Positions 6,748 through 16,177 are shown, counted from the stretch's first letter. The stretch is 64,000 nucleotides of DNA from Mesorhizobium sp. M4B.F.Ca.ET.058.02.1.1 (GCF_003952505.1 NZ_CP034450.1:1426001-1490000), one strand, 5' to 3'. The notes: generated by a model not told the origin, from the letters alone. Translations and numbers: made by a program.

Positions 6748-9189
6748 TCACTCCCTTGCTTGCACGGTGGGTCCCGCTGCGTTGCGGGACGCAACCAACA
6801 TGCGTCGGACCAGCTTGGCCACATCGATCTCCGACGCCCTGGTCTTGGTCATCATCGCCTGCACCCGGTCGCCGAGTTTCTCGTCCATCTCCGCCGCCGA
6901 GAACACGATAACTCCGGTCTCCTGCGGCAGATCGATGAGCAGATCCAGCCCCGATCCGTCAGGAAGCGCGATGTCGAGGATGACCAGGTCGTAGCGATGC
7001 TTCGCGACCGCCCGCCGCGCCTCCTGCAGCGTTTTCGCCGAAGCGATCAAGACGTCCGGACCCAGCCCCGCCGACATTACGGCAAGCACACCTTCGTCGT
7101 CCTCGACGTGGAGGATCCTCGGCCTCCGCTCGACCTTGCCGGCGACGATCTTGGCGAGAGCGGCATGAAGCCGCGTCGAATCCACCGGCTTTTCCAGCCA
7201 GTCGACGATGCCGACGGCGGTGCCGTTCAGCGAACGCTTGGCCTCATCGGCGACGGCGGAGATGACGATGACCGAAATGTCGGAATTCACCGGTGACGCC
7301 CTGATGTCGTGAAAGAGCTTGATACCGGATTCCCCGGCAAGCTTGATATCGAGCGTCAGCGCCACATAGTCGCGGGTGCGCAGGAGCGCCATGGCGGTGT
7401 CGATGTCGGGGGCGACGTCGCTGGAAAAGCCTTCCGCATCGAGGAGTGCCGCGATCACCGCCGCGACATCGGTCTCGTCCTCGCAAATGAGAACACGCAG
7501 GCGGCCATCGCGCGGCCGCGATCGACGCTCCGTCGCAACCGGCTTCTCGGCCTGCCTTTGCGCTTCGGCAAGGTCGACGTGGAACGAGGTTCCCTTGCCT
7601 TCCTCGGTTTCGAAGGAAACGGCGCCGCCCAGCTTTTCCACGATGGTCTTGACGATGCTCAAGCCGAGACCGGTGCCGCCCTGCTTGCGGGTGCTCGACG
7701 CGTCCGCCTGCTCGAACTTGCCGAATATGCGGCTGCGGAATGCCTCGGGAATGCCAGCGCCCTGATCGATCACCGAGATGCGCAGCATGTCACGATCGCG
7801 GCGCTCCAGTTTCACCGTCACGGTGCCGTCGGCGTCGGAGAACTTGATTGCATTCGACAGGAGATTGGCCATCACCTGATGCAGGCGATCCTCATCGATG
7901 TTGGCCTCGGCGCGCGGGGCATCGTCGACCAGGACGATGCGGATTCGGCCATCGGCCCTATAGTTGGAACTGGCGGCAATGGCCTGCTCCAGCAGGGGGC
8001 GAACAGGCATCTGCCTGATCTTGAAGGCGATCACGCCCGATTCGATCTTCTCCATGTCGAGGATGTCGTTGATGAGAAGAACCAGCCTCTCGCTGTTGTT
8101 GTGGGCGATGTTGATGAGGTTGGCGGCCTTTGGCGGCAGTTCGCCCGCCACTCCGGCCGCGATCAGGCCAAGCGAACCGCGGATTGATGTCAGCGGGGTG
8201 CGCAATTCATGGCTGACCGTCGAGATGAAATCGTTCTTGAGCTGGGCATTTCGTTTCTGCTCCGTGATGTCGCGATTGTAGGTGATGACGCCGGTGATCT
8301 TGCCGGCCTCGTCGCGGAACGGCGCCTTCAGCGTGTAGAGCCAGCCCTGCCTGCCGTCCGGGAAAACCGCCGGCTGGTCGATGCGCAGCGTCTGCCCGGC
8401 CTCCAGCGCGCCCATCTCGTCCTGCCGGAAGCGCTCAGCCACATCCTTCGGATAGAAATCGAAATCCGTCTTGCCGATAAGGTTCTCGACCGAAGTGGCT
8501 CTCACCATTTCGGCGGTCGCCGGATTGGCCGCGATGAAGCGGCCGTCGACATCCTTTATGTTGAGGCAATCCGGCAGCTCGCGAACCATGGCCCGGTAGA
8601 TCATGTTGGACATTGCGAGTTCGCGCCGTCGCTCCTGGCGGTCGAGCAGCACGCTGATGATGATGGTGCTGAGGAAGCGGAAAACGAGGGACGGGAACGT
8701 GCTCAGCTGCACCATGCCGGCGACGACCTGGGGTGGGATGACCAGAAGCGTGATCAGCCCGGCGAGAGCGACCGACACGCCGAGGCCGAAAATGTCGAAG
8801 ATGGTGCGCGTTCGGGCGGCGACGATGTGATGCCATGCAATGCCAACGACAGCCGTGATGAGGATGCCCACGATTCCGATGCTCGCGCCCTGCCCGCCGA
8901 GATGAATGCGATAGGCAATCGAACCGGCGGTGGCGATGATCATTGCAGGCCATCCGCCAAAGAACGCGGCGGCGGCGATGAAGGCTGCGCGCAGATCGAC
9001 GATGAAGCCGGCGACAGAGAGCGCCGTCGCCATGGAAATGATCGCGCCGGCGCACATGACCACGCCGAGAATCAGCGACCGCCTCCGCCGCGAAAGTCGC
9101 CCGGTGAAATCCGCCACAAGGTCCCAGGCGACCACCAGGATGGAGACCAGCGCAAGATTGGCGAGGAGTGAGCGCCAGATATCGGTCAT
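6748..9189 (-). CDS. Hybrid sensor histidine kinase: 5TM-LYT, PAS, HisKA, HATPase, two receivers
   Basis: The 813-residue protein has an N-terminal membrane module (about residues 1-180, with FFGGWPAMIIATAGSIAYR and HLGGQG) that fits the 5TM-5TMR_LYT sensor family. A PAS domain follows (about 195-315, DCLNIKDVDGRFIAANPATA), then HisKA with the phospho-accepting histidine in STVSHELRTPL near 326. The HATPase has the N box NLLSNAIKFS near 441 and the G boxes GAGIP and GTGLGLS. Two receiver domains follow: acceptor aspartate in TLDIKL near 613, and in ILDIALPDGSG near 738. Two receivers in series imply a phosphorelay needing an Hpt protein, and one is encoded at 1171-1455. LytS-type 5TM modules in other kinases sense extracellular or membrane signals; the ligand here is unknown. 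Confidence 0.88.
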   Translation of the reverse strand: MTDIWRSLLANLALVSILVVAWDLVADFTGRLSRRRRSLILGVVMCAGAIISMATALSVAGFIVDLRAAFIAAAAFFGGWPAMIIATAGSIAYRIHLGGQGASIGIVGILITAVVGIAWHHIVAARTRTIFDIFGLGVSVALAGLITLLVIPPQVVAGMVQLSTFPSLVFRFLSTIIISVLLDRQERRRELAMSNMIYRAMVRELPDCLNIKDVDGRFIAANPATAEMVRATSVENLIGKTDFDFYPKDVAERFRQDEMGALEAGQTLRIDQPAVFPDGRQGWLYTLKAPFRDEAGKITGVITYNRDITEQKRNAQLKNDFISTVSHELRTPLTSIRGSLGLIAAGVAGELPPKAANLINIAHNNSERLVLLINDILDMEKIESGVIAFKIRQMPVRPLLEQAIAASSNYRADGRIRIVLVDDAPRAEANIDEDRLHQVMANLLSNAIKFSDADGTVTVKLERRDRDMLRISVIDQGAGIPEAFRSRIFGKFEQADASSTRKQGGTGLGLSIVKTIVEKLGGAVSFETEEGKGTSFHVDLAEAQRQAEKPVATERRSRPRDGRLRVLICEDETDVAAVIAALLDAEGFSSDVAPDIDTAMALLRTRDYVALTLDIKLAGESGIKLFHDIRASPVNSDISVIVISAVADEAKRSLNGTAVGIVDWLEKPVDSTRLHAALAKIVAGKVERRPRILHVEDDEGVLAVMSAGLGPDVLIASAKTLQEARRAVAKHRYDLVILDIALPDGSGLDLLIDLPQETGVIVFSAAEMDEKLGDRVQAMMTKTRASEIDVAKLVRRMLVASRNAAGPTVQARE

Positions 9190-9394
9190 GACTTTCCGGC
9201 TCCTTTTCTCCGATAGATACCGGCAAAACCTATCCGAGGTCTAAAGAGCCGTGGACCGGTCTGAGCGACAATGGGACAGGCCGAAACGCCGAATCGGCGA
9301 CCAGTGCGAAGCGTCAGGCCGACGCGATCATCGCCCAGCGAACGGCATATGTCGACGACCTCCGGCCGCAGGCTAGGTGGCGGAAGGTCGATGG

Positions 9395-9590
9395 TGGCTG
9401 CGCCACCCAGGCCTCGATCTGCTGCGTGACGAAGGCAGCCGCCTGGTGGTGGATGAAATGGCCGGCGCCAGGCAGCGCCACCACGGAAGAGACGTTGTCG
9501 ACCTCGCGGAACGTGCCGTCGAAGGCACTGGCCGGAACATAGCGGCCGTCGGCGCCGAAGATCACCAAAGTCGGCGTACCAAAGGCAAAT
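9395..9590 (-). pseudogene. C-terminal remnant of an alpha/beta-hydrolase
   Basis: On the minus strand, residues such as PTLVIFGADGRYVP and VVALPGAGHFIHHQAAAFV are the usual last third of an alpha/beta-hydrolase: the strand carrying the acid residue, then the catalytic-histidine loop GAGHF and the final helix. Nothing resembling the nucleophile elbow or N-terminal half lies upstream; instead, beyond about 9600 the sequence switches to a fragment of another gene on the opposite strand. The frame runs on to 9314 with no convincing hydrolase end. I call it a gene remnant. It sits between the hybrid kinase (starting at 9189) and the patatin gene. Confidence 0.6.
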
Positions 9591-9599
9591 GGCGTCGCC

Positions 9600-9776
9600 A
9601 AGCAGTTGCTGGGGCATGGCCTGGTCGACCGCATCCGCCTGCTCAGCTATCCCGGCGTCGTCGGCCACGGCAAGCCGCTGTTTGCGCCCGGCGGGCGAGT
9701 GCCGCTCGAGCTGATTTCGGCAACGCCGTTCAGCAACGGCGTGGTGGCGCTGGAATATGCAACCGCGAAGTCTTGA
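9600..9776 (+). pseudogene. C-terminal remnant of a RibD_C/dihydrofolate-reductase family protein
   Basis: On the plus strand one frame reads KQLLGHGLVDRIRLLSYPGV, then VGHGKPLF, then ATPFSNGVVALEYATAKS and a TGA at 9774-9776. This is the typical end of small RibD C-domain/DHFR-like proteins (helix LLxxGLVDE, strand of the form PVVLGxGKPLF, final strand ending in LxY). The N-terminal two thirds, including the nucleotide-binding part, are absent, and the reading frame upstream has no start codon in a plausible place. It abuts the hydrolase remnant so that both genes have lost their 5' halves at one junction near 9590-9600. Confidence 0.55.
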
Positions 9777-9840
9777 TGCAGCTTCGCAGGGGACGGCGAT
9801 GATGGCCACCTCACCCGCTTGGGAGATCGGCAGCTTTCCC

Positions 9841-10713
9841 TCACCCGGCCTTCTTGCCCCGCTTGCCCTTCACGGCAGCCCTGCCCTCCAGCACCCGCTC
9901 GACCTCGCGCTTCAGCTGGTCCTTGATCTCGACCGTCTCGGCCATCAGCGTGTCGATCTTGAGGAAATCGAGCACGCGGTACTTCGACACGTTCGGGCGG
10001 ATCAGTATGTCGGGCGGGCACTGCCGCAGCTTGTTGGCGATGATCGACTGCATCATCAACTGCGTGGCGCCGTACATCAGATCGACGGTGGTCGGGTGCC
10101 GGCGCTCGGCCTCGCTCGGCGCGCCGACGACGTCGATGGCGATGATAATGTCGGCGTCCTTTTCGATGAGGTCAAAGGGCACGGGGTTGTAGATGCCACC
10201 GTCGATCAGCACGCGGCCGTCGCGCGTCACCGGACGGAACACCGCCGGAATGGCGGCGGAAGCGGCCAATGCCGAATGCAGGTCGCCGTCCTCGAAGACG
10301 GCGAGCTTGTGGCCGAAATAGTCGGTCGCCGTCACTTTCAGCGGGATCTTCAGCTGTGCGAAGGTTTCCGGGATGGCGTCGGGCAGGAAGGATTTCAGGA
10401 TGCGCTCGACATTGAATTGGCTGACGCGGATGCCGTTCTGCATAGCCTCGGCGATGGTTCCCGGTCTTGCCCGCCACATGCGCGAGGCCACCTCGGCGCG
10501 GCTGCCGAGGATAGAACGGGCATAGGCGTGGATCTCCGCACCGGTCATGCCGGAGGCCATGCCGGCGCCCATGATGGCGCCAATCGAGGAGCCGGCGATC
10601 GCCGCCGGCCTGATGCCGAGCTCGTCCAGTGCCTCTATTGCGTGGATGTGCGCGAGACCGCGCGCGCCGCCGCCACCGAAGGCAACGCCGAAGGTGGGAC
10701 CGCCGCTAGCCAT
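9841..10713 (-). CDS. Patatin-like phospholipase
   Basis: The 290-residue protein has the patatin signature set: the oxyanion-hole glycine run GGGGARG (residues about 13-19), the serine elbow GSSIG (about 41-45) and the catalytic aspartate in DGGIYNP (about 172), close to the RssA/YchK family in length and pattern. It should hydrolyse acyl esters of membrane lipids at the cytoplasmic face; no signal peptide is present. The last 15 residues are lysine/arginine rich. The start ATG 10713 lies 26 bases after the stop of the M16-like gene on the same strand, so it is probably the third gene of the M16-M16-patatin operon. Confidence 0.88.
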   Translation of the reverse strand: MASGGPTFGVAFGGGGARGLAHIHAIEALDELGIRPAAIAGSSIGAIMGAGMASGMTGAEIHAYARSILGSRAEVASRMWRARPGTIAEAMQNGIRVSQFNVERILKSFLPDAIPETFAQLKIPLKVTATDYFGHKLAVFEDGDLHSALAASAAIPAVFRPVTRDGRVLIDGGIYNPVPFDLIEKDADIIIAIDVVGAPSEAERRHPTTVDLMYGATQLMMQSIIANKLRQCPPDILIRPNVSKYRVLDFLKIDTLMAETVEIKDQLKREVERVLEGRAAVKGKRGKKAG

Positions 10714-10739
10714 TGCTCACCATCTTCCCGCCCCGGGCC

Positions 10740-12137
10740 TCATCCCTTGCTTCCTAGCGGTGGACCGACGACCATGATGGCGGGATCGGACGACAAAAGC
10801 TTCTTCGCCGCCGCCTTGACGTCGGCGATCGTCACCGCGTTGATGAGGGCCGCGCGACGCTGCAGATAGTCGATGCCGAGATTGTCGAGCTGCAGTTCCA
10901 GCAGCGTCGCGGCGATAGAAGCCGAAGAGTCCAGATTGTTGATGGCATAGGCGCCGATCATGTATTTCTTGGCCGCCTCGAGTTCGACTTCGGTCGGACC
11001 CTGCTCCGCCATCCCCTTCACCACCTGGCGCACCAATGCGAGCGTCTCGGCGGCACGGTCCGAGCGAGTCGCGGTGGTGATGACCAACGCGTTGGAATGC
11101 TCGTGGTCGACCAGGTTGGAATCGACGCCATAGGCAAGGCCGCGCTTTTCGCGCACCTCTTCATAGAGGCGCGAGGTGAAGGTGCCGCCGCCGAGGATAT
11201 CGTTCACCAGCACGGCGGCGAAGAAATCCGGTGCGCTGCGCTTCACGCCGGGATAGGCGAACTGCAGCGAGGTCTGCGGCAGGTCGTAGTCGACTTCCAG
11301 CTGCTGGCCGAGCTTCGGCTGGGTGTCGGCGATCGGGGCGAGCGCCTGCTTCTGCGGCAGGTCGCCAAACAGCTGGTCGAGCTTCCGCCTCAGGGTTGCC
11401 GCGTCGATGTCGCCGACCACGGCGACATGCAGGCCGTCGCGGGCGAAACTTGCCTTGTGGAAAGCGCCGAGGTCCTGCGGCGTGATCGCGGCGATGCTCT
11501 GCCTGGTGCCTTCATCGGGCCTCGAATAGGGATGCTCGCCATAGATCGCGCTTAGCCATTTGCGCTGGGCGATCGCGTTCGGGTCGCGCTCGTTGGCGAT
11601 GATGCCCGACAGCACCTGGGCGCGCACGCGGTCGAGCGGCGCCTGGTCGAAGCGCGGTCTGTTGACGGCAAGCGTCAATAGGTCGAAGGCGGCGTCCTTC
11701 CCTTCCGACAGCATGCGCATCGAGCCATAGGTGCCATCGCGCTGCGCGTCGAAGCTCATCTCGGCGCCGGCATCGTCAAGTTTCACCTGGAAGGCGTCGC
11801 TGTCGAGGTCGCCGGCGCCCTCGTCGAACAGGCCGGTCATCAGGTTGGCAAGCCCTTCCTTGCCAGCCGGGTCCTGCGCCGTGCCGCCGTCGAAGACGAA
11901 GCGGATGGCGACGATCGGCACCGTATGATCCTCGACCAGCCAGGCGGTGATGCCCTTTTCAGACTTCACCTCCTGGATGTTCATCGCGGCACGGGCGGCA
12001 AGCGCCGGCAGGACGAGGAAGAACAAGGTAAAGCAAAGGGTGGCGAAGGCGCGTGCCAATTTCCCGTCTCTCCTTGAAGGAAAATGGTGAGCCTGGTGGG
12101 GAAAAGGCATCGTGCGGCTGTGCTGGTGCGTCATCAT
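10740..12137 (-). CDS. M16 family peptidase-like protein lacking the zinc motif
   Basis: The start ATG 12137 overlaps the stop of the upstream M16 gene by one base (TGATG), giving 465 residues; the longer ORF is rejected. A hydrophobic segment ending LPALAARAA (about residues 30-52) acts as signal peptide or anchor. The body is an M16 fold with the usual second-half features (GGGTFTSRLYEEVREKRGLAYG). At the place where the active member has HFFEH this protein reads LANLMTG, so the inverted HxxEH zinc site is missing. Bacterial M16 enzymes often work as a catalytic/non-catalytic pair, one subunit supplying the substrate-gripping R/Y pair; that is the likely arrangement here. Confidence 0.85.
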   Translation of the reverse strand: MMTHQHSRTMPFPHQAHHFPSRRDGKLARAFATLCFTLFFLVLPALAARAAMNIQEVKSEKGITAWLVEDHTVPIVAIRFVFDGGTAQDPAGKEGLANLMTGLFDEGAGDLDSDAFQVKLDDAGAEMSFDAQRDGTYGSMRMLSEGKDAAFDLLTLAVNRPRFDQAPLDRVRAQVLSGIIANERDPNAIAQRKWLSAIYGEHPYSRPDEGTRQSIAAITPQDLGAFHKASFARDGLHVAVVGDIDAATLRRKLDQLFGDLPQKQALAPIADTQPKLGQQLEVDYDLPQTSLQFAYPGVKRSAPDFFAAVLVNDILGGGTFTSRLYEEVREKRGLAYGVDSNLVDHEHSNALVITTATRSDRAAETLALVRQVVKGMAEQGPTEVELEAAKKYMIGAYAINNLDSSASIAATLLELQLDNLGIDYLQRRAALINAVTIADVKAAAKKLLSSDPAIMVVGPPLGSKG

Positions 12138-13492
12138 CAATTCCCCGCCTGTTGCTGCGGCAGAAGATAGCCGGTCGTCGAATGATCGAGCACAAGATAG
12201 CGAGCGGCGACCGTCTTGACCTCCTCGGCGGTGACCTTGCGGATGCGGTCCGGCCATTCCAGGACGTCGCGCACATTGCCGCCCGTGGCCAGCGTCGCGC
12301 CGTACATGTTGGCCATGTCGTCCTGCTTGTCGCGGGCGAAGATCATCGAGCGGACATAGCGCTGCTTGGCCTTTTCCAGCTCGTCATCGGTGACGCCGTC
12401 CCTGGCGATGCGGGCGACCTCGGCGTTGACCGCCGCTTCGACATCGGCGAGCCTGGCATCGCCGCGCGGCGCGGCGTAAACGGTGAAGTTGGTGGCGTCG
12501 AGCATGGTGCCCTGGAAGAAGGCGCCGGCTTCCGCGGCAATGCCCTGCTTGACCACGAGCTGCTGGTAGAGCCGGCTGCGGTTGCCACCGCCAAGGATCT
12601 CGGCCAGCAGGTCGAGCGCCTCGGCCTCGCCTGGCTGGGCCGTGTGATAGGACGGCACCACCCACTGCGTCGAGAAGCTCGGCACGGAAACGCGCGCGTC
12701 CGTCAGCGTCACCGTCCGTTTGGTGTTCTGCTCTGGCTCGACCGGGCGAATGCGCGGCGGCAGGTCCGGGCCGCGCGCGACCTTGCCGTAGGTCTTCCCG
12801 GCCAGCGCCTTCACCGTGTCGGGCTCGACATCGCCGGCCACCACCAGCACGGCGTTGTTCGGCCGGTAATACTTGTCATAGAAGGCGATCGCGTCGGTGC
12901 GGTTCAGTTGTTCCATCTCCTGCATCCAGCCGATGACCGGGATGCGGTAGGGCTGGTTCTGCCAGAGCGTGGTGTCGACTTCCTCGTCCAGCACCGCCTG
13001 CGGGTTGTTGTCGATGCGCGAACGGCGTTCCTCAAGGATCACGTCGCGTTCGGTCTTGATGACGTCGTCGGTAAGGATGAGATTGCGCATGCGGTCGGCC
13101 TCGAAGGCCATCATCTCGCCCAGCGCCGACGGGGCCACCGTCTCGTGGAAGGCTGTGTAGTCGTAGGAAGTGAAGGCGTTGTTGGAGCCGCCGATCTCCG
13201 AGACGGCGCGATCGAACTCGCCGGCGGCGTGGTTGGTCGTCGCCTTGAACATCAGGTGTTCGAAGAAATGCGCGATGCCGGACTTGCCGGCCGGCTCGTC
13301 GGCGCTGCCGATCTTGTACCACACCATATGGGTGACGATCGGCGCGCGATGGTCGGGGATGACCACCACCTCCATGCCGTTGTCGAGCAGGAAATCCGTG
13401 ACCTTGCCGTCATCGGCGGCGAGTGCGGGGTCGGTCAGGAACAGCGAAGTGGTGAGCAAGACTCTCCGCAGCCATTCAGTATGGGGTGTCAT
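12137..13492 (-). CDS. M16 family zinc metallopeptidase
   Basis: The 451-residue protein carries a signal peptide (residues 1-25, ending PALAADD), then the M16 catalytic domain with the inverted zinc motif HFFEH at about 74-78 and the third ligand glutamate in [12 protein letters not shown] about 70 residues later. It should be a periplasmic endopeptidase that degrades small peptides or processed signal sequences. GGAG lies upstream of ATG 13492. Together with the overlapping downstream non-catalytic partner it forms a two-subunit peptidase of the PqqL/YmxG kind found throughout alphaproteobacteria. The natural substrate cannot be told from sequence. Confidence 0.9.
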   Translation of the reverse strand: MTPHTEWLRRVLLTTSLFLTDPALAADDGKVTDFLLDNGMEVVVIPDHRAPIVTHMVWYKIGSADEPAGKSGIAHFFEHLMFKATTNHAAGEFDRAVSEIGGSNNAFTSYDYTAFHETVAPSALGEMMAFEADRMRNLILTDDVIKTERDVILEERRSRIDNNPQAVLDEEVDTTLWQNQPYRIPVIGWMQEMEQLNRTDAIAFYDKYYRPNNAVLVVAGDVEPDTVKALAGKTYGKVARGPDLPPRIRPVEPEQNTKRTVTLTDARVSVPSFSTQWVVPSYHTAQPGEAEALDLLAEILGGGNRSRLYQQLVVKQGIAAEAGAFFQGTMLDATNFTVYAAPRGDARLADVEAAVNAEVARIARDGVTDDELEKAKQRYVRSMIFARDKQDDMANMYGATLATGGNVRDVLEWPDRIRKVTAEEVKTVAARYLVLDHSTTGYLLPQQQAGN

Positions 13493-13574
13493 TGATGGCT
13501 CCGGTTCTCATTGCGGGACGATAGGCAAGGTTGCCAGCCGAGGCAAAGTGAATTGTTCGTCATTTTCGAGGCGC

Positions 13575-14129
13575 TCACCCCGCCTTGATGAACCGGATCA
13601 CCGTTTCGCCGTAGCCGCGCTCGTCGACCACGGCGAACCCCTCGCCGGCATCGAACGGGGCGGAAGCCACTTCCTCGACCACGCAGAGCGCGCCGGGCAG
13701 CAACCAACCGCCTTGTCTCGCGGAGCGCAGGGCGCGCTCGCCCAGGCCCTTGCCGTAAGGTGGATCGGCGAAGACGAGGCCGAAGGCGGCAAGCGTGCCG
13801 GCCTCGCCCAGAGCGGTGGCGTCGCGCCGAAAAATCTTGGTGCGGCCGGTCAGCCCGAACGTCTCGACATTGCTGCGGATCAGGCCGCGTCCCTCGGCCG
13901 ATTCCTCGATGAAGACGCCATAGGAAGCGCCGCGCGACAGCGCCTCGAGGCCGAGCGCGCCCGTACCGGCGAAGAGGTCGAGCACGCGTGCGCCATCGAG
14001 CTTATCTGCAAAACGGTGCGCCAGCACGTTGAACACCGCCTCGCGGGTGCGGTCGGTGGTCGGACGGATGGCATTGCTGCGTGGCGTCGCCAGCGGACGC
14101 CCGCGAAACTCACCACCGACGATCCTCAT
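13575..14129 (-). CDS. rsmD: 16S rRNA guanine-966 N2-methyltransferase RsmD
   Basis: The 184-residue protein has the RsmD hallmarks: N-terminal MRIVGGEFRGRPL, RPTTDRTREAVFN, the SAM-binding motif LDLFAGTGALGLEALSRGA (about residues 49-67) and the catalytic DPPY motif at about 121-124. It methylates the exocyclic nitrogen of G966 in 16S rRNA during 30S assembly. The start overlaps the stop of the pseudouridine synthase gene by four bases (ATGA), so two ribosomal RNA modification enzymes are made as a coupled pair, an arrangement common in rhizobia. Confidence 0.93.
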   Translation of the reverse strand: MRIVGGEFRGRPLATPRSNAIRPTTDRTREAVFNVLAHRFADKLDGARVLDLFAGTGALGLEALSRGASYGVFIEESAEGRGLIRSNVETFGLTGRTKIFRRDATALGEAGTLAAFGLVFADPPYGKGLGERALRSARQGGWLLPGALCVVEEVASAPFDAGEGFAVVDERGYGETVIRFIKAG

Positions 14130-16177
14130 CTGGTGCGGGAACCCTTGGGGCCACCACGTGGCCTGTCACCACCAGGCCTGCCGCCGCCTTCCGGCCGGTC
14201 GCCTCGCGGCTTGCCGTACGGCTTGGCGCCACCTGGCTTGCCGCCAGGCTTGCCATATGCCGGCTTGAACGAGGCCTTGCGCGCCTTGGCGTCGGCCGCC
14301 TTGGCCGCATCGGCCTCCGCCCTGCCCTTGCCGATCGGACGCGCGCCTGGCGCCATCCAGACATTCGCCTTGCGCTGACCGGGCGGCTCGATCGGCCGCT
14401 GATCGCGTTCGGCCTTCTTGCCGCCGAAACGGGGCTTGTCGCCAAAACCGCCACGAGGTTTGTCGCCGAAGCCGGAACGCTCCGGCTTCGCGCCGCGCTC
14501 GCCGAACGCCCGGTCGGGCTTGGTCGAAAGCTTGCCCAGCGCCTCGTCGCGGCTGCCCTCGCGGCGCTTGCGCGCCTTGATCAGGCCGCCCTCGCCGATC
14601 GGCCGGCGGTCGCCGTCGCGAGAGAATTTCGGCGGTTCGGCCCCTTCGCGGCGCGGCTCGGTGCGGCGCACCGGCCTGTTGGAGAAGGGTTTTGCAATCT
14701 CGGCATCGAAATTGGCGCCGGATTCCTCGATCAGGCGCTCGCCGAGCTGCTCACGCAGCACGCGGCCCTTGATCTCCAGCACATGGCCCTCCGGCAGATC
14801 CTCGAGCTGGAACGGCCCGTAGGAAATGCGGATCAGCCGCGTCACCTCGAGGCCGAGCGCGCCCAGGATGTTCTTGACCTCGCGGTTCTTGCCTTCGCGC
14901 AGGCCGATCGTCAGCCAGGCATTGGTGCCCTGTTCGCGGTCGAGGCTGGCTTCGATCGCGCCATAGAAGACGCCGTCGACGGCGATGCCTTCGCGCAAGC
15001 CCGCGAGCGCGCTTTCCTCGACCTTGCCGTGGACGCGCACGCGGTAGCGCCTGAGCCAACCGGTGGCCGGCAATTCGAGCACGCGCGACAGGCCGCCGTC
15101 ATTGGTGAGCAGCAGCAGCCCTTCGGTGTTGATGTCGAGGCGACCGATGGTCATCAGCCGCGGCAGTTCGGCCGGCAGCACGTCGAAGACGGTCTTGCGG
15201 CCCTCGGGATCGCGGTTGGTGGTGACGACGCCGGCCGGCTTGTGGAACAGGAACAGCCGAGTGCGCTCGATCTTGGGGATTTCCATGCCGTCGAGATGGA
15301 CGATGTCGTCGGGCATGACGTTGAAGGCCGGCGAGGACAGCACCCGGCCATTGACCTTGACGCGGCCGGCGGCGATCAGTTCCTCGGCGTCGCGGCGCGA
15401 GGCCAGGCCGGCGCGGGCAAGCCGCTTGGCGATGCGCTCGCCGGCTTCCTCAGCGGCTTCGGCGGGACGCGGGCGAGGCTTGAAGCCGCCGCCTGATGCG
15501 CCTTGCGGCCGCTCGCCAAAGTCACGCTTGGGGCGATCGCTGAAGTCGCGCTTGGGACGATCCGCGAAGTCGCGTTTCGGACGGTCCGCGAAATCTCGCT
15601 TCGGGTGGTCGCCAAAATCACGCTTGGGCCGTTCGAAACGTTTTTCGCCGCCCTCGCCTGACGCGGCCATCGGCCGGTCGCCGCGCGGGGCGTAGGGCTT
15701 GCGCGGTCCCTTCTCATAAGGCTTGCCCTCGGGGCGCGGTCCCTTGCGGAACGGCTTTTCGCCGCGCGGGCCAGCGCCCTCGCTCGCCTCACGCGGCAAG
15801 TATTCGCGCTTAAAGTCGCGCGCCGGCCGCTCACCGTCCGCTGCCATCGGCCGATCACCACGCGGCGCATAGGGCTTGCGCGGTCCGTCGCGCTTCTCGA
15901 AGGGCTTGCCCTCGGGACGCGGCGCCTTGCGGAACGGCTTTTCCGCCCGCGCCGCACCAGCCTCACGAGGCCGGTCGCCGCTTTTGAAATTGCGCTTTGG
16001 CCGCTCGCCTTCGGCGGCTATCGGCCGGTCGCCACGCGGCGCGTAGGGCTTCTTGGCGCCGAAGGACGGCTTGCCGCCTTTGCTGGCGGCGCCGTCGCGG
16101 CTGCGCGATCCCGCGGCTTTCGGACCGCCCCTGACCGGACCCTTTTTAGCCCGGAATTTCTTGTCGTTGTCGTCCAT
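14126..16177 (-). CDS. RsuA/RluB-family pseudouridine synthase with long basic disordered arms
   Basis: From ATG 16177 the protein has 683 residues, more than twice the family's usual size. The recognisable core spans about residues 247-476: an S4 RNA-binding domain (RIAKRLARAGLASRRDAEEL) and the synthase domain with the catalytic aspartate in GRLDINTEGLLLLTNDGG. The preceding 246 residues and the final 200 are rich in R, K, G, P and D and contain internal repeats: three copies of a RKPYAPRGDRP unit and a run of four to five octapeptides of the form ADRPKRDF (DNA 15515-15634). The core should isomerise uridine in 23S rRNA as RluB does. The arms look disordered and RNA-binding, as in other rhizobial homologues. 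Confidence 0.87.
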   Translation of the reverse strand: MDDNDKKFRAKKGPVRGGPKAAGSRSRDGAASKGGKPSFGAKKPYAPRGDRPIAAEGERPKRNFKSGDRPREAGAARAEKPFRKAPRPEGKPFEKRDGPRKPYAPRGDRPMAADGERPARDFKREYLPREASEGAGPRGEKPFRKGPRPEGKPYEKGPRKPYAPRGDRPMAASGEGGEKRFERPKRDFGDHPKRDFADRPKRDFADRPKRDFSDRPKRDFGERPQGASGGGFKPRPRPAEAAEEAGERIAKRLARAGLASRRDAEELIAAGRVKVNGRVLSSPAFNVMPDDIVHLDGMEIPKIERTRLFLFHKPAGVVTTNRDPEGRKTVFDVLPAELPRLMTIGRLDINTEGLLLLTNDGGLSRVLELPATGWLRRYRVRVHGKVEESALAGLREGIAVDGVFYGAIEASLDREQGTNAWLTIGLREGKNREVKNILGALGLEVTRLIRISYGPFQLEDLPEGHVLEIKGRVLREQLGERLIEESGANFDAEIAKPFSNRPVRRTEPRREGAEPPKFSRDGDRRPIGEGGLIKARKRREGSRDEALGKLSTKPDRAFGERGAKPERSGFGDKPRGGFGDKPRFGGKKAERDQRPIEPPGQRKANVWMAPGARPIGKGRAEADAAKAADAKARKASFKPAYGKPGGKPGGAKPYGKPRGDRPEGGGRPGGDRPRGGPKGSRTR
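15515..15634 (-). repeat. In-frame 24-bp tandem repeat inside the pseudouridine synthase gene
   Basis: About five copies of a 24-bp unit encode consecutive octapeptides: FGDHPKRD, FADRPKRD twice, FSDRPKRD, FGERPQ. Third codon positions vary between copies, so the repeat is kept at protein level and is not a fresh slippage product. Copy number may vary between strains. Confidence 0.75.

Noticed and set aside
15515..15634. Tandem repeats considered as a CRISPR-like array
   Set aside because: Units are 24 bp, contiguous, in frame and encode octapeptides; there are no spacers.
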